A stretch of 64,000 bases of DNA. It comes from Argopecten irradians (Eukaryota > Mollusca > Bivalvia > Pectinida > Pectinidae). The stretch lies in assembly GCF_041381155.1 (NCBI RefSeq), contig NC_091138.1:18477255-18541254 (forward strand), given 5' to 3'. Shown in pieces: positions 37,639 to 49,566 of the stretch. Each line of letters begins with the position of its first letter. Within the stretch, counting starts at the first letter, position 1. Under the pieces are notes generated by a model. It had not been told where the DNA came from, did not search any database, and saw only the letters and a program-made list of their open reading frames with translations. Position numbers and translations under genes: made by a program.

Positions 37639-40600
37639 GCCGCATAATCCGTATCTTTCAGGGTCCGTAAATCAACAAAAGAAAATTATGGTACATATAT
37701 TATAAAAAGTTATCAACTTTCCCCTAATTACACACCCAAAAAGTCCCGAGCTCAAAAGAAATTAATGATTAAAAATTCGATATCCAGTCTGTTTGAATAT
37801 GCATTTTCAATCGTAGACGATCACGTGACTTTCCAGACCAAACGAAATGGCGTGCCTAGTCAAAAGTGTGCCGTTCATGTTAGCAGGAACTTCTAGGGAA
37901 GAACTTGTTACTTATCATGAACAAGTGAATTTTTTGTTATGTGATGAAGTTTAAGAGTCCCCAAGAACAATATATATACATTATCGTCGTGTAAACAATA
38001 CTTCCATTCTGTCATTTTGAGTGTTTACAACACGGCGATCGGTTGACTATGCTTTGCCTAATTTCCGGGGGCCACCGGAGGGATTTTTGTGGGAACGGTA
38101 TTTAAACTTCGTATAAAATACGTGTTGCGATACCATACATCGTACTAGACAAGATAATAAATTGTACAAAAATGTACCAGATATATAAATAATGGTATTG
38201 ATAAATAATGAAATAGACAAGACACATCGTACTATATAGAGACGAAAATGGTTATCTACTGTACATGTAAATCTCTGGTGATATTTTTTTAAAATGAATA
38301 TCTCAGACGATATTTGACTTGCCTTGAATAACCATATAACTTGTTTTATAAAGGTCCAAATGAAATATAATAATAAATCAAGTAAAATAAGCACGGAGAG
38401 CAAACTTGACATAATATGCATTTTTGTTCAATGTTATATGTATATACATGTATACATACATATCTATTAGTTAGAAAATCACCATGTACCGCCATAAACG
38501 AGTATAAAACTTAATACATGTTATTGTATGTATATTTCTGATATTTATGTTGGAAAAGCTCCATGTTCGTTAAAAACATGATGATAAATTTCTGGTGAAA
38601 CTATAAACATTTGGTTATATGATTTCAAGGATTACAGAAAATTAAAAAAAAAATAAAATAAAGAATTGGGTTGAGGTTGCAATAAGGCGGTTTAGTGCGT
38701 GTTAAAAGTTCTGAATGTCTAACATGCAATTATGTATAGATTTTCTGTGTAGATAATGAAGACGGCTCCCTTGGTTAAATTTGTGATGTACAATGTACAT
38801 GTACATGTACATGATAGCTTGCCAATGAACCATATAACTACCGTATAATATGATGTCCAGCCGTGAATTTGCCTCTGAATCAAATGAATCAGAAACATGT
38901 ATAATGAAAGACCTAGGTGTTTCTTATACAATCATATTCATGCACAAATAGCACATTCATATACATTGTATAGTGTACATGTACACATATTGTGCATTGA
39001 ATTTTAGGTCAATAATAAAATGACTGGAGTTTAAAATAGCATCCAGTAGTAAATAAGCTGACCATAGCATGTGATTCTCATGTCATCAGAGTAATTGCAG
39101 TAAAATTCATTTTTTAGCATGTAAATAGTCTAACCTGGTGGGAAATCTAACTTTATTAGTTGTATTTTGTTAGTTTATTTTTTTATATTCAAGCAATCCT
39201 AATTCCTTTAGTGTGATCTTGCTCCAAACACTAAGTGAATTTGCTAAGAGCTTGTACATGTAGACCTTGATTGACCTGGACTAATTAGAAGTTATTGTCA
39301 GTCTATTCCTTTCTTATTCAATCAAAACTTTGCAACTTAAAATAGTCAATAATGAATAATGCAATTTAACAACATGCATCACAGGCTATTGTCTCTAGAT
39401 ATATGGATATTCTTATATATATGTGCAATCTGTGTATTACACAACAACAAGATTTTTTTTATTACACATATGGATATATGTATATCTATGGAGTCAAAAT
39501 CTTGAGATTTGACAATGACTTTTGACCTAAATAACCTTTGATCTAGCTTCAGTCTTGTTTGCTATTTATTTTCTGTATTTGAACATTTCTAAAATGAACA
39601 CTACATGTACATAATTAAACAACTCAGACAAATGACATATATTATTTTAATTGGTTTATTGTTCATAAATTGGAATTACATCCTTGTCCCATATAAATTA
39701 TTCAAAAGTTATACATACTAGGTATGTAAACATGCAATAATCATTATTATTCCTTTTTCCATTTGTATGAAGAAGAAATAAATAATTTGAAAATATCCTG
39801 GTGGTAATAGTAAAGAATTATGCTAGGTTTGTTCTGTCCTTCCTTCTTGAAAATGATTTCTTTCTGGTTCATAATGGGTACATTACAAACAGACTTTATT
39901 TTTTACTGTCAGTTTTGATATCAGAGATACATGTAGTTGTTTTTCCCTTTTATTTTTGGGCGAGCTGCCATCACATCTTGCACTTCTGTCATCTGGTTGA
40001 AGGTCCCATACATTCTATTAAGAAAATATGGAGTAAATGTCAGTTATGTACATAGATAAATACTGTATACATGCATGTACATAATCTTTCAGTGCAAGCC
40101 TACATGTAAAACAAACTAGTTCCAATTGTTTCCTGTCAAACATAAATTTATAACAATTACACATTTTTTGAACACGTTTATCAAAATCAAACCTCACTAG
40201 ATACTAAGATAGTCATTTCTTGAAATACAGGGGTCTAGGCATTTTCATGTGAAGAATAATGGTACTAATTAGTGCCAGAATTTATGTAGCTTAAATGTAT
40301 TGGACATAATATATAATACATATTTTAAAAAGTCAATTACTATTCTTTACTTACATCACTTGTGATGTATTGGTGTGAATTTTATATAATTAAGACCAGC
40401 AGATAGGATAACGAGTACATTGTACATGTACGTGACTAAGTGACTGTAAGTCTAAAAAAAATACAATCCTACACACACGAGCACCGATGAAGTAAGTTTG
40501 AAAGTGGCTTCTTTAGTTAAAGGATATATATCACTGATATACATGAATACACAAATAGATATCGGAAAAGATATCACACTCCTGACGCTGTAAGCCTGTA

Positions 40601-42133
40601 ACAGTAGCTACATGTATATCGTACATGTATAACACTGAAGAATGCGATCATCTTTTAAGGAAACGCGTATAATACGACTCTATTAATGCTTCTGTTGTAA
40701 TCCAAGATGAAATCTGTTATATGTTCCCCAATTAATCAACACTTTTCCTGATTTCTAATCTCTATTTTACTATGGTACCAATTCCAAAAAGCGACCAAAC
40801 ACTTGTAGAATATAACTGTTACAGTACCCCTTCGGGGCCCCACTCACCTTATAGAGACGACGAGAAGTCAGTTTATGTGGTTTTGGTAGATCATTCACAA
40901 GTCATAGTTGTTGTCATAGCTCGAATTCGTTTCCATATAATATTCTCAGCAATTCACAACATTTCTTAGTTTAAATAATTTCCTTATTCACTTCGAATCA
41001 GCAGTTGATTCTAAGCCGGCGAGCTTTCACTGCAAAGCTCGCTCCATTGCGGTAAACAACTTTTATTTCCGGACATGCGCAAAGTAGCATTTCTAAGCTT
41101 TGGAGGCGTTAACTTTTGACTTTTTGTCGGACCGCGCATAAGTCTAAAATAAAAGTTTGTATATTTATATCTTTGGACCTCTTAACTTTCTAGACTTGTA
41201 ATTTGGGGAAAGTTCATAACTTTTTAGGGCTATTACACCATATCTTGTCATTGTTTGTTTTACGGACCTAGTCCGCTAACTGCCTATATTATTAGGCTTT
41301 TTTTTTTTTTTTTTTGCCTAAATATAGTCAGCTCGCGTACCTCTTAAAATGTGAAATCGTAGGCCAGATTTGGCCTACGCTACGTCAGCGGTATATTTCT
41401 AATATATCGTCCATGCAATGCCGGAAAACATACACATACCTATATATGGGATTTATTATCCACGCCCCATGTTACATCCCATTTATGAAATTAAACAACT
41501 TTGCACAATGAAAAACTTCCGAACCCTTCTATTTCACACATTTGTAATGGCCGCCGTATACACATTTAGTAGAGCAAACGGCAGCAATCAACTTCGCTTC
41601 GTTTTATTTTAAAAAACCACGTGTAGTTGAAGATAAACAAAATTCAACTGTGTATATGCTACATGTATATGCAACGTGAATATCTCGAAAGTGATGCGTA
41701 CAGCAATAGTCGTGTTCAATTTGAATATTTGACAACATGTCGTGTATGTCGACCATAATTTCACTATAAAAACTCTAACTGGCTAGCATTTTGTTTATCT
41801 TTCAACTACACGAGGTTTTTAAAATAAAACCGGAAGCGAAGTTGATTGGCTGCAAAGTTGTTTAATTTCATAAATGGGATGTAACATGGGGGCAGTGGAG
41901 TACATAAGATCCCAATATATAGGTATGTGTATGTTTTCCCGGCATTGCATGGACGATATATTAGAAATATACCGCTGACGTAGCGTAGGCCAAATCTGGC
42001 CTACGATTTCACACTTTTAAGAGGTACCGCGAGCTGACTATATATTAGGCAAAAAAAAAATTAAAAAAGCCTAATAATATAGACAGGTTTAGCGGACTAT
42101 TACGGACCCTGAAAGATACGGATTATGCGGCTT
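37639..42133. mobile_element. 4.5 kb inverted-repeat element inserted in the 178 bp satellite
   Basis: It is bounded by 33 bp perfect terminal inverted repeats beginning AGCCGCATAATCCGTATC. The flanking satellite reads straight through (GTTCAC on the left, TTAAACTGC on the right), so the insertion point is exact and no target duplication remains. The interior has no transposase ORF; it is AT-rich, with many ACATGT words and an internal foldback at 41.27-42.10 kb. Superfamily is not assigned. TTAA at the right border would fit a TTAA-type element if the left copy were lost. Confidence 0.75.
41268..42102. repeat. Large foldback at the right end of the 4.5 kb element
   Basis: A left arm of ~375 bp (41268-41645) is inverted relative to a right arm of ~310 bp (41790-42102), at roughly 85-90% similarity with indels. 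About 145 bp of loop lies between. Shared landmarks include AGTCCGCTAA, CGTAGGCCA and ATGTTACATCCCATTTATGA. Several promoter-like GC-richer motifs lie just to the left (41.0-41.1 kb). Confidence 0.8.
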
Positions 42134-42640
42134 TAAACTGCACTGTTTGACTATAATTGATAGTATTAGTCATTTACTAGTGAAATAAAAACAAAATTAG
42201 TACAATACGGGTAGGTCGCCCTATATAAGACTACTAAAAACGTTCTATACGGCTAGATTCCCTTGCCTAAAATACCCGGGTATTTTGCGTACTCTTATTA
42301 AAAAGTTCACTTAAACTGCACAGTTTGGCTATATTGGATAGTATTAGTCATTTACTAGTGAAATAAAAACAAAATTTGGACAATACGGGTAGGTCACCCT
42401 ATATAAGACTACTAAAAACGTTCTATACGGCTAGATTCCCTTGCCTAAAATACCCGGGTATTTTGCGCACTTTGCTAAAAAAAGTTCACGGAAACTGCAT
42501 GGTTTGGCTACAATGAAGAGTATAAGTCGTATAATAGTGAAATAAAACCAAAATTTGGATAATACGGTTAGGTTGCCCTATATGTGACTACTAGGCAACT
42601 TTCTATACGGCTAGATTCCCTTGCCTAAAATACTAAAACT
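42134..42640. repeat. 178 bp satellite, right block (3 units)
   Basis: It continues the array of 35161-37638 after the 4.5 kb insertion, with the same unit length and A/B subtypes. The last unit degenerates at ~42.64 kb. Confidence 0.93.
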
Positions 42641-42705
42641 AGAACACTTGAATTTGGGTTGCCCTATATGAGACTACTTAAAACGTTCTATACGGGTAGA
42701 TGTCT

Positions 42706-42735
42706 ACTTTCACTGTGAGACTACACAGTGAAAGT
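42706..42735. repeat. Short hairpin
   Basis: ACTTTCACTGTG is followed six bases later by its exact reverse complement. Confidence 0.6.
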
Positions 42736-42893
42736 CAAGTCAAAAGTACATTTATCCTTATAAAAATGATTCTTTATTTCTTCTAACATGTAAACAAAGC
42801 TGGGAGACTTCGATTAATATATACAGAATATATATATATATATTACAAGGTGTTCAATAAATGACAATCTAAATTGATACTGTTGGGCTATTA

Positions 42894-42958
42894 CCAATCT
42901 GATTGAAATACAGACCTTAATGCAGTGATAGTAAGGATCTGTATTTTAATCAGATTGG
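42894..42958. repeat. 65 bp hairpin
   Basis: Arms of ~26 bp (CCAATCTGATTGAAATACAG and its complement) with about two mismatches and a ~12 bp loop. It may be a tiny foldback MITE. Confidence 0.6.
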
Positions 42959-42959
42959 G

Positions 42960-44251
42960 GCTGTTACTGAACGTTTAATGAAAAGGTGACGACTACCATC
43001 TGTAAGTATAAGTACACCAAAAGAGCAATACTTGGAGTGGGCGGGGGGTTGCCCCCTCCTCCTGTTCCCGAGGGAGGGGGGGGGGCTTAACATGTCCCAT
43101 TTTCGGCGACTGAAATGTTATAATAATGCACATTTGAAAGAAAAGAAAAAAGAGTCCTCCTGCACATTTTCGTACTTCATTTTAGAAAAACTACCGCAGC
43201 GCGGCGCTTAAGTCCTAAAACATTCAAGCACGTAATGTTCAAACCTTTAATGATAAAAATTCAATACACATGAACCAGACTAAAATATCCATCAAGTGAT
43301 TGTACTATTTCAAAAAAAGTATTTAAAAAATTATTTTGTTTATATGTCTTAGCAAGACAATAAATCCGTAATTTTTTGTGTTACACAACAATGTACCGAT
43401 GGTGTGAATCAGTTTGTTGAGATCGAGCAGGGTTACATAATGATATGACGACATTCACAATGATCATTTCTAAATGCAGGTAACTTAAATCGAAAAAATG
43501 CCATCTTAAGAACGCTTTAAAATCATCAAATTGCATCTTAAAACTCATCTCAGCCATTCTAAATCACAAGATTTTTTCTGTATTCTAAATCCATCTAACT
43601 CTCTCAAACATTCGTCCATGAACAATGCCAATTAAAATATATGAAAGGTTACATATAACATGTAATTCATATGTTATTTATAGAACACATGGATTTAAAA
43701 TCTTGGCCACCGTATTTGACAATTTTCATTTTTCATCCATAATATCTAAATTAAAATTGCACAAATAATAAGTAATTTGGTATATTTGCATAGACAGTAA
43801 AATAGGCTAATACCAAAATACTGTACATTGTATCCGCTATTTAACTGTTCGTAATACTGTACGTAAATCTAATGTGTATCTATATATGACTTTAATCATA
43901 TATATATATATACATTATTTACTTAATGATTGTTTTACTTTGATGCTTTGTGTCTAATTTTAGTGTTTGAATACATCACATCACATCATAGTGTCGTGTA
44001 ATTCGACATCGAATGCAACCAGTATTAATACCAGACTGATGTAGTCGATAAACTATTTGCGGACTTGCCTCAGCCCCCTATTTGCGGACTTGCCTCAGCC
44101 TAAAATAAGCGAGTGCCCTAGTACTCGCATACGAGGGAATCTCGCCATATAGAAATTTGACCTATCCGGGATTTTCGGCTGTTGATTGTTTTGTTGGGGG
44201 TGATTATATGAGGAACTGAGTGTGTAGATATCTAAAGACTAGAAAACCATA
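42960..44251. other. Region upstream of FADD
   Basis: It holds no ORF with a recognisable domain. There is a G-rich tract at 43.03-43.09 kb and a 25 bp direct duplication (CTATTTGCGGACTTGCC) at 44053-44100, ~150 bp before the FADD start. No TATA box is seen. Confidence 0.4.
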
Positions 44252-47200
44252 ATGGCTGCTGAAAGTAGTGGAGAGAACCCGGACTTCAGAGGAATGTTAG
44301 TTCAATTGGCAAATCTGTTGAAAAAGGAGGATCTAGAAGCTATGAAATATATGTGTAAAGATAAAATTGGAAGGAGGGACCTATCACAGATTTCAACCTT
44401 TTATGAATTGTGTGACAATCTTGAAAGTCGAGATATGCTTGACAATAACAATGTGGATTTTTTACAGAAACTACTTAATCACTGTTGTTCAGGGAGGAAA
44501 GATGTTTTACACATTTTGGAAAATTACACTAATTCCCCAAAAATGATGAGTAATGGATCAGGTAAAATTCTAGACTATACTTTAATCATGGAACACAAAT
44601 TCTGATTTCTCCCATACTTAACAGGGATATCCCGTGGTTGCTAGTAGGGAAAACATATCTCTATCTAACACAGGGGGGTATAAGACAGCTCACACGCGCT
44701 AGATAATAATGTGACGTCATCAATATATGCGACGTAACTGCGCCGCGCATTGTAGATGACGTCATCAATTTTGACGCATAACGACGTTCCTGCGATAATG
44801 GCGCAATGAAAAAGCTGGAAACCAAGTGGAATTTCATCATTTTTTCTTCTAAGTATGGGAGAAAAAGAATCAAACATGGGTCTATGAATGACCAAGTTAT
44901 GACCCGAGTCACCTAATGAATCAGGAATTAAGTAAAATATTGCAGTGCTGGAGGCTGAGCAACGCATAAACCAGAATATGTTAAACCGAAAGATCGAAAA
45001 AAGTTTAGCCAGCCATGCATGCATCAATTGCAAACTCAGTACTTGTGCTTTAATTCATACATGTTACCGGAACAGCTAGATCAAGCTTCACTCTTATTAC
45101 TTCAATGTGTGTTTTAAGGTTATTCAATATTCGTTACATCATGTAAATGTTAGCCTTGTCGACATTTATTGAATATGATGTGCGTCCACAACTCAGTATT
45201 CAGTATCGGGTTTTCTATTAATAAAATTATCAAATAAGTTGTAAGATTACCGCCATTTGCATGAGTTGTGTTTCATACATGTGCACGCGTATATTTCTAC
45301 TGAACCCAAGATATTGCAATCTTCATTAAGGTCAAATGCTGGATCAAATATTCATAGGACTTCTACAGTCTGTAAACAACTACGAGGCCGATTGATAAAA
45401 CTCTATTCAGTACATTAGTGTAGCATAACCTGGTGAAAATTAATGAACAACCCCAACAACCCCCCCCCCTGTTACAATTATTTGAGCGACCTGGGCGCTC
45501 ATTACGGCGAACACAGTATCATGCAAGTACTAGTTTGTTCAGTTGCATGAATGCATGACCTTGATTTTCATTCATTGTTATGATCATAGCCTGGTCAAAT
45601 ATGCTTATTTCTCCTTCTCCTCACTATACAGTATATACATAATATGTAAAACTTTAACTTTAAATTAGGCCTATATATTAGGGTTGGGAATTGGTTGCAA
45701 TTTTATGATGGATCATCAGTTTTGTGTAACCAGTTGATGATCGATTAAAATTGATTATATTCTTCTTTGGTCCCATTAAAGACCGTTTACATTTTCCAGG
45801 AAAATCGTACAAACTTTTTTCTGTTAATATATTGCCATGTTCTCAGGTCGCTTATGTTTTTAGAAATAAAATCATACTCCTCTGAATGTTTAAATTATTA
45901 TGTACATGTATGTACATGTGTTAACACTCTTCAATTTGTTTAATTTAAATTTAGACGCTTGATATTTGAAATGTTGCATGTCATGATTTATGACCATTGA
46001 TATAATTATTAAATCATTTCATATATTGGCATTAGTATATTTGTTGATGCTGATGAATGACTGACTCCTCATCTATGACAGTCAGTGCCGCGACGGCTGA
46101 GTGGTTAAGATGTTGCTAGGTACTTGTCGTTGGCTTGTTGGTTTTTTTTTGCCCTGGGCACTCTGGCTTTCCTCCACAAAATTACACCTGGCACAGTATT
46201 GCCAACCTCTGATCAGGTCAAATCGGGTGATCACCCTTTAAAAAACGTGTGAAAGGGTCAAAACAAGGGTCATGTGCGGAACCACATTCTAGTTTTAATT
46301 TTTAACACATTTTAAACCCTAAAATATGCATATTTATTAATATCTTCATATTGTTATTCAATAGTATTTAATGATATTTTTTTGTAATGATATAATAAAT
46401 ATCTGAAAATAAATTTTAAAAAAATGTATTTTTTAAAATATTAAATAATAAACAGGCCTAAAATTCTTATTTTTAGGTCACCTGAGACGAAGTCTCAAGT
46501 GACCTATTCTAATCGCCTTTTGTCCGCCATCATCCGTCGTGCGTCGTATGTCCGTAAACAATTTACATTTTCGACTTCTTCTCCAAAACTGCTGAAGCAA
46601 TTTCAATGAAATTTTGCACAAACCTTCTATGGCATAAGGCCAATCAAAATTGTGAATTATATGGTCCCCACCCCTCAGGGGGCTGTGGGAGGGGCCAAAA
46701 GGGGTAAAATTGAGTAAAATTTCAAAAATCTTCTTCTCTACTCACAGATGTGGTAGAATCAAATACTCTTCATCGATAGAAAGGTCTCCCCTGGGGGACC
46801 GGGGGTAGACCGGTGAGAGAAGACCCCCTGGGGGACCAGAGAGGCAGGACCAAACAGGGTCAAAATGATTAAAATTTCAAAAAATGTCTCTAAGTTCACA
46901 GGTTTGATGGAAGCAAATACTCTTCATAGTCTAAAAAGTCAAATTTATAAATCACTGACCAACTTCAAGGCCCAGCATACAGTGTTTATGTCTTTAATTT
47001 GTTTCATTATTTGTTTCATTATATATTCTAACTCAGGTGACCGTTAAGGCCCATGGGCCTCTTGTTTTTGTTCTACACATGTCCGGTTTCACTATTATCT
47101 TTGACTAAACAAAATTGTTGCCATTATGATTGGCTTGCCTGCCTACTGCAACAGGATACCGTTCACGTTGACTATGTTTTATTCATGTGAGTAAATCTTT

Positions 47201-49566
47201 GTCTGAAATCATAATTGTTTGTACTTTTGAAGAGATTATTTTTGATTTTGAACAGTATTAATTGGCCATGTCTGATTTTGCTAGCTGGCCCTGGCTAAAA
47301 ACGATCATGGACATCGTGATGCATGACTGAATAGATTAATTGCTACAATTTCACACCTTTCTGAAAGTTTGTGTAAACACAAACATAGCTACCTGCATTA
47401 TACAGGGGCCTGATATGAGTCTTAAGCCCTGAGGTGTAATTAAAATTGCACTTATGGCTTTATCTGACGTAATTTTTGTGAGCTTTTTAAAGAGACAATT
47501 CACTCAGGATAACTCTTTTACATAACCAAGAAGCAAAATATAGCATTAACGTATTGTTCTACATTTCTTATGAAACATATAACGTAAAACATTGACCAAA
47601 TCCACGACATTGTTAAGTATTTTAATTAATATCGCTGAAATATCAAATCGTTGATCAATACGATTAAGCAGGTACAATATGGACGCTGTACCTATACCCG
47701 AGCCAAAGTCACACACGTTAAACAAATGAACTACATAACCACTGAGAAGGTGATAAAATGATTTATTAGGTAAGACAATTCACCTAATAAGGTAAACACA
47801 CTACTGTCAGAGCGATTTGAGCAGTTTTAGACAAAAGTTGCATTACTCTACGAGCAAGGGACAGGGTTCGGCATACAAGAAGTTCGACCACAGTGTGTAA
47901 TGGCGGACAGCGAGCGAGTTTGAACATTTCACACACATGTCACCACCATGGGCTTTTCAGGCATATCACAGTAAAACCGACTGGTCTAATTTCCATTAGA
48001 ACTGGGTTTGTTCCGATAAATGTACAAATTTTAATGTTCTTTAGACTGAATTGTCCCTTTAACACTTTTTTTTCAAGTGCTGAAAATCGGGTTATTTGAT
48101 GACCCGACGGGTCAATCGGGTTACGCATTCTAAAATGTCTAAAAAAAATGGGTCAACCCGGGGAAATCGGGTGAGTTGGCAATACTGCTGGCATCTCCTT
48201 ATAATGACCCTGACTGCTACTATGATGTTAAACTAATCAAACCAAACCTATTACAGATTTTCTATAATTACTTTAACTACCTAAGGAACACGAACAATAC
48301 AAATCATATCAGGTGGTGTTGATTCTCATGGACTAATCTGTATATAAACTTAAATGAGATATATATTTTTGAGACAAATATGACCTATTGCCTTATGTAT
48401 ATATTTACCCTTCTCATTTCAGGTCCCACCAGAACACCGATTGTCCAGTCAGTACCAGTTAATGGTCAACAACAGATAGTATATGTGGCTGTCCAAGGTT
48501 TACCTGGTCATCAGATGTCACCTAGTAGTGCTAGCTATTCTAAACCAACATTTGAATACAAACGTAAGTATATAACTAATAAAATCTAGTTAATTTTACA
48601 TGTAGAGTTTATGCCATGGTATATATATAATAAACCACCTTTTTTACATTCGCAAATTTCGCAATCTATGAAAATTTGTGAACATCTATCTCCACAAATT
48701 ATTATCTACATCACTTATGTTGGTTGGAATCCCCATTAAGTTTTAATTATGGGAATTTTAAATCTTACCTAACTTGTTTTGAGATTGAAATCGCGAAATT
48801 ACATAGCCATGAAAGAAAGTTTGTTTACAGTACTACTGTCAATATTAAGTACTGGTAGGTATATTGGGTATAGATATTTGTATCCAGTTCAGCAATTTAT
48901 ATATCAGATAAGAGATACATCCTGTATGAAGTCTTGTAGATTGTTTATAGTGTTTACTAAAAGATAATCGCAAATCACGCTTTACTTTATAGTAGATTCT
49001 ACTATAAAAGTGTTTGAATTGGTCACAGAACTGTTTTTTATCTGAATAAGTGAAGTACAGGCATGTATCCTCTAAAGATGTCATATATACACTGCAGTTT
49101 TTTATACCAGATTCTCCTTGAACCTAAGAAATAATCCTTCATTGATATTAATGTAGTCTTCTGTTCAATAAATGAGATGGATAAAGGGTTAGGTTTTTAT
49201 GAAGTAGATAACTGCGCAATATATGATGTTTCCTTCTAAGCCATTTACAAAACCTGTTAGATGCAAAACACATGCAAACATTTTTTGTTTTCAGATATTG
49301 AAAGAGAAATAAATTTCCTGACTAGGAAGTTGGGAAGAGAATGGAGGTTCTTCATGCGTACGTTAGGAGTTTCTGACTATGATATGGCTGATATGGAACA
49401 GCAGCACCCCCGTAACATGCGGGAACAGATTCATGGCTGTTTTGTTATTTGGGTACAGCAAAATAGAGGTGATGTCAACAAGAAGATGCTGATAAAGGCA
49501 TTAATGGACATTTCTGTCGAGAGGTTCGATCTGGCTGCTAGCCTGGAGGACAATGACTACTCGTAA
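44252..49566 (+). CDS. FADD: FADD adaptor (death-effector domain + death domain), 3 exons
   Basis: Exons 44252-44561, 48423-48563 and 49295-49566 join in phase to give 240 residues (human FADD 208). FADD is the cytosolic adaptor that links death receptors, through its C-terminal death domain, to caspase-8-like proteases, through its N-terminal death-effector domain. Residues ~12-92 form the DED, with hydrophobic helices and an RRDL (41-44) matching the conserved RxDL motif. Residues ~155-235 form the death domain (LTRKLGREWRFFMRTLGVS, then IHGCFVIWVQQNRGD), with Trp 167 and Trp 203. The middle exon encodes a Gln/Pro/Ser linker, longer than in vertebrates. Start context is AACCATAATGG. Intron 1 (3.9 kb) holds a stack of nested transposons. 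No damage is seen. In invertebrates IMD-type signalling is an added possible role. Confidence 0.92.
44600..44871. mobile_element. Possible MITE at the start of FADD intron 1
   Basis: TTCTCCCATACTTA near 44610 and its reverse complement near 44845 form imperfect ~22 bp terminal inverted repeats. The interior is GC-richer than its surroundings and holds two TGACGTCA palindromes. No target duplication is clear. Confidence 0.45.
44712..44764. promoter_or_regulatory. Pair of CRE/ATF-type palindromes in FADD intron 1
   Basis: TGACGTCATCAA occurs at 44712 and again at 44757, ~150 bp after exon 1. TGACGTCA is the consensus CREB/ATF site. It may be only part of a transposon copy. Confidence 0.35.
46473..47065 (-). 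mobile_element. Pearl/Helentron-like element III (inside the hAT-like element)
   Basis: Read on the minus strand it starts ACAAGAGGCCCATGGGCCT (hairpin) and has GGTCACCTGAG next to it. It has an ACGG-type remnant near its 3' end and closes with a hairpin (GGTCAC...GAGAC TTC GTCTC...GTGACC) followed by CTAA. There are only one or two degenerate core units. Termini match elements I and II. Confidence 0.75.
47491..48058. mobile_element. TTAA-type MITE (inside the hAT-like element)
   Basis: Inverted ends AGAGACAATTCACTC and GACTGAATTGTCCCT (15 bp, two mismatches) are flanked by TTAA (47487-47490 and 48059-48062). The 568 bp body has no transposase. A TTAA duplication is typical of piggyBac and Kolobok families. 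Confidence 0.75.

Larger units (their letters stand above)
46194..48187. mobile_element. hAT-like non-autonomous element inside the SINE
   Basis: Ends CAGTATTGCCAAC and GTTGGCAATACTG are 13 bp perfect inverted repeats. The duplicated CTGGCA (46188-46193 and 48188-48193) flanks it. Subterminal AATCGGGTGA words recur near both ends (46225 and 48165). CAG-starting termini suggest hAT, although its usual duplication is 8 bp. There is no transposase. Two further elements sit inside, so its own length is only ~0.8 kb. Confidence 0.75.
46086..48248 (+). mobile_element. tRNA-derived SINE, split by later insertions
   Basis: The left part (46086-46193) opens with an A-box-like GGCTGAGTGGTTAAG of a tRNA-derived promoter. 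The right part (48188-48248) carries the tail ending AACTAATCAAACCAAACC. Both halves abut the hAT-like element and share the 6 bp CTGGCA that was duplicated at its insertion. The joined SINE would be ~165 bp, in same-strand orientation to FADD. Confidence 0.75.

Noticed and set aside
37848-37960. 35-codon + strand ORF inside the 4.5 kb element
   Set aside because: Too short, no recognisable motif and no adjoining exon.
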